Assembly: GCA_002433065.1 (NCBI GenBank) | Contig: DJHK01000034.1 | Span: 1-16,492, forward strand | Length of the DNA stretch: 16,492 bases | Direction: 5' to 3' | DNA from: Chloroflexi bacterium UBA6622 | Lineage (GTDB): Bacteria > Chloroflexota > UBA11872 | In this document: piece by piece, positions 16,026 through 16,492 of the stretch | How the letters are laid out: each line of letters begins with the position of its first letter | Numbering within the stretch: position 1 is the first letter of the stretch | Position numbers and translations under genes: made by a program | The notes under the pieces: model-generated | What the model saw: the letters and a program-made list of their open reading frames with translations, nothing else | What the model was told of the DNA's origin: nothing | Database searches by the model: none

Positions 16026-16101
16026 TGGTGGACCGAATGGGATTCGAACCCACGACCTCCGCAATGCGAGTGCGGCGCTCTTCCGGCTGAGCTATCGGCC
16101 C
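16026..16101 (-). tRNA. tRNA-Ala (anticodon CGC)
   Basis: A complete 76-base cloverleaf with encoded CCA. The acceptor stem is GGGCCGA/TCGGTCC and contains the G3-U70 pair that is the alanine identity element. The D stem is GCTC/GAGC with GG in the loop. The anticodon stem is CCGCA/TGCGG with loop CTCGCAT, giving anticodon CGC (16066-16068 on the plus strand) for GCG codons. The T arm is GTGGG-TTCGAAT-CCCAT. It lies 12 bases after the rpmA stop on the same strand and may be processed from the ribosomal-protein transcript. Confidence 0.97.
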
Positions 16102-16113
16102 TTTCTAGAGGAC

Positions 16114-16368
16114 CTAGGCCGCAGGATCGATTCGTACCCGTTTTCGTCCTCGGAATCGATCAAATACTAGTTTTCCATCAGTAAGTGCGAACAGCGTGTG
16201 GTCACGTCCCGTGCCGACATTATCTCCGGGAACAAGACGTGTTCCTCGCTGGCGCACGATGATTTGACCGGTGCGAATGTGTTCGCCCGCGAACATTTTG
16301 ACACCGAGCATTTTGGGATTGCTATCGCGGCCGTTGCGACTACTTCCAAGACCCTTTTTGTGTGCCAT
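16114..16368 (-). CDS. rpmA: 50S ribosomal protein L27
   Basis: 84 residues, the normal L27 length. The N-terminus M-A-H-K-K-G-L-G-S-S-R-N-G-R-D-S is the conserved tail that reaches the peptidyl transferase centre, without the cleavable extension seen in Firmicutes. The GVKMFAGEHIRTGQIIVRQRGT and GTGRDHTLFAL segments are diagnostic. Start ATG 16368 is preceded by GGAAGG and AGAAGGG. It follows an upstream gene by 37 bases, and that order (rplU, rpmA) is the usual bacterial one. Confidence 0.98.
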   Translation of the reverse strand: MAHKKGLGSSRNGRDSNPKMLGVKMFAGEHIRTGQIIVRQRGTRLVPGDNVGTGRDHTLFALTDGKLVFDRFRGRKRVRIDPAA

Positions 16369-16405
16369 ATCCCTTCTATCCTTCCGCAGAGCGCGTAGCT
16401 AACAT

Positions 16406-16492
16406 TTACGAGTCGGTGCTTTTCGCCTTGCTTGAACCCTTGGCCTTGGCTTTTGCCTTGGCTTTTGATTTTGCTTTTGGTTTGGCTTTTGG
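16406..16492 (-). CDS. rplU: Probable 50S ribosomal protein L21, C-terminal tail only
   Basis: A minus-strand frame enters from the right edge and ends at TAA 16406-16408. The visible 28 residues are a low-complexity Pro/Lys/Ala tail (P-K-A-K-P-K-A-K-S-K-A-K...) ending G-S-S-K-A-K-S-T-D-S. The identity rests on position: rplU normally lies directly upstream of rpmA. Basic Ala/Lys tails occur on L21 of several bacteria. The conserved L21 body is outside the window, so the name is inference. The tail is built from near-repeats of the hexamer AAAGCC. Confidence 0.65.
   Translation of the reverse strand, partial: PKAKPKAKSKAKAKAKAKGSSKAKSTDS

Noticed and set aside
16026..16101. tRNA-Ala 3' end as an integration site for a mobile element.
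   Set aside because: No integrase, no direct repeat of the tRNA 3' end and no foreign-looking genes in the window.
16409..16492. Tandem repeat considered as a CRISPR or satellite array.
   Set aside because: The units are six-base and in frame with a Lys/Ala-rich coding tail; there are no spacers.

Overview
The window looks like a piece of a free-living, moderately GC-rich bacterial chromosome. The gene content (two ACMSD-type amidohydrolases, a short Rieske protein, DUF3500, FIST, a large GT-C-like membrane protein ending in Ig-like domains, an HD hydrolase) fits Chloroflexota, possibly marine SAR202-type Dehalococcoidia. That placement is inferred from family content and style only; no marker phylogeny was run. 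There is no sign of a plasmid, prophage, insertion sequence or CRISPR array.

Layout, left to right, as short blocks that alternate in strand. (1) The 3' part of a secreted or surface zinc metalloprotease-like gene (+), whose reading frame runs off the left edge. (2) On the minus strand, an MFS transporter followed by a DUF3500 protein. (3) On the plus strand, a quinone oxidoreductase whose stop overlaps the start of a YfbR/HDDC2-like HD hydrolase (TGATG). (4) On the minus strand, a tandem GNAT protein whose 3' end overlaps an amidohydrolase with an unusual D-x-Q-x-H metal motif. (5) On the plus strand, a kynurenine-formamidase-type cyclase followed by a zinc polyol (sorbitol/xylitol-like) dehydrogenase. 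(6) On the minus strand, a Gfo/Idh/MocA oxidoreductase. (7) On the plus strand, a second amidohydrolase coupled by TGATG to a Rieske [2Fe-2S] protein. (8) On the minus strand, an 846-residue polytopic membrane protein. (9) On the plus strand, a stand-alone FIST protein. (10) On the minus strand, a core module: the end of what is probably rplU (L21) with a Lys/Ala-rich tail, then rpmA (L27), then tRNA-Ala(CGC).

Blocks 3 to 7 read as a catabolic region for small carboxylated, amide or polyol compounds: hydrolases of the amidohydrolase and cyclase superfamilies, three dehydrogenase/oxidoreductase families and one electron-transfer protein. No substrate can be named from sequence alone. The most notable items are the translationally coupled amidohydrolase and Rieske pair, in which the Rieske protein has a long insert between its two cluster-binding motifs; the Gln in place of the first metal-site His in the other amidohydrolase; a perfect 12-bp inverted repeat between convergent genes; and a possible 9-codon leader ORF with a strong Shine-Dalgarno ahead of the large membrane protein. 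No gap between genes exceeds 300 bases.
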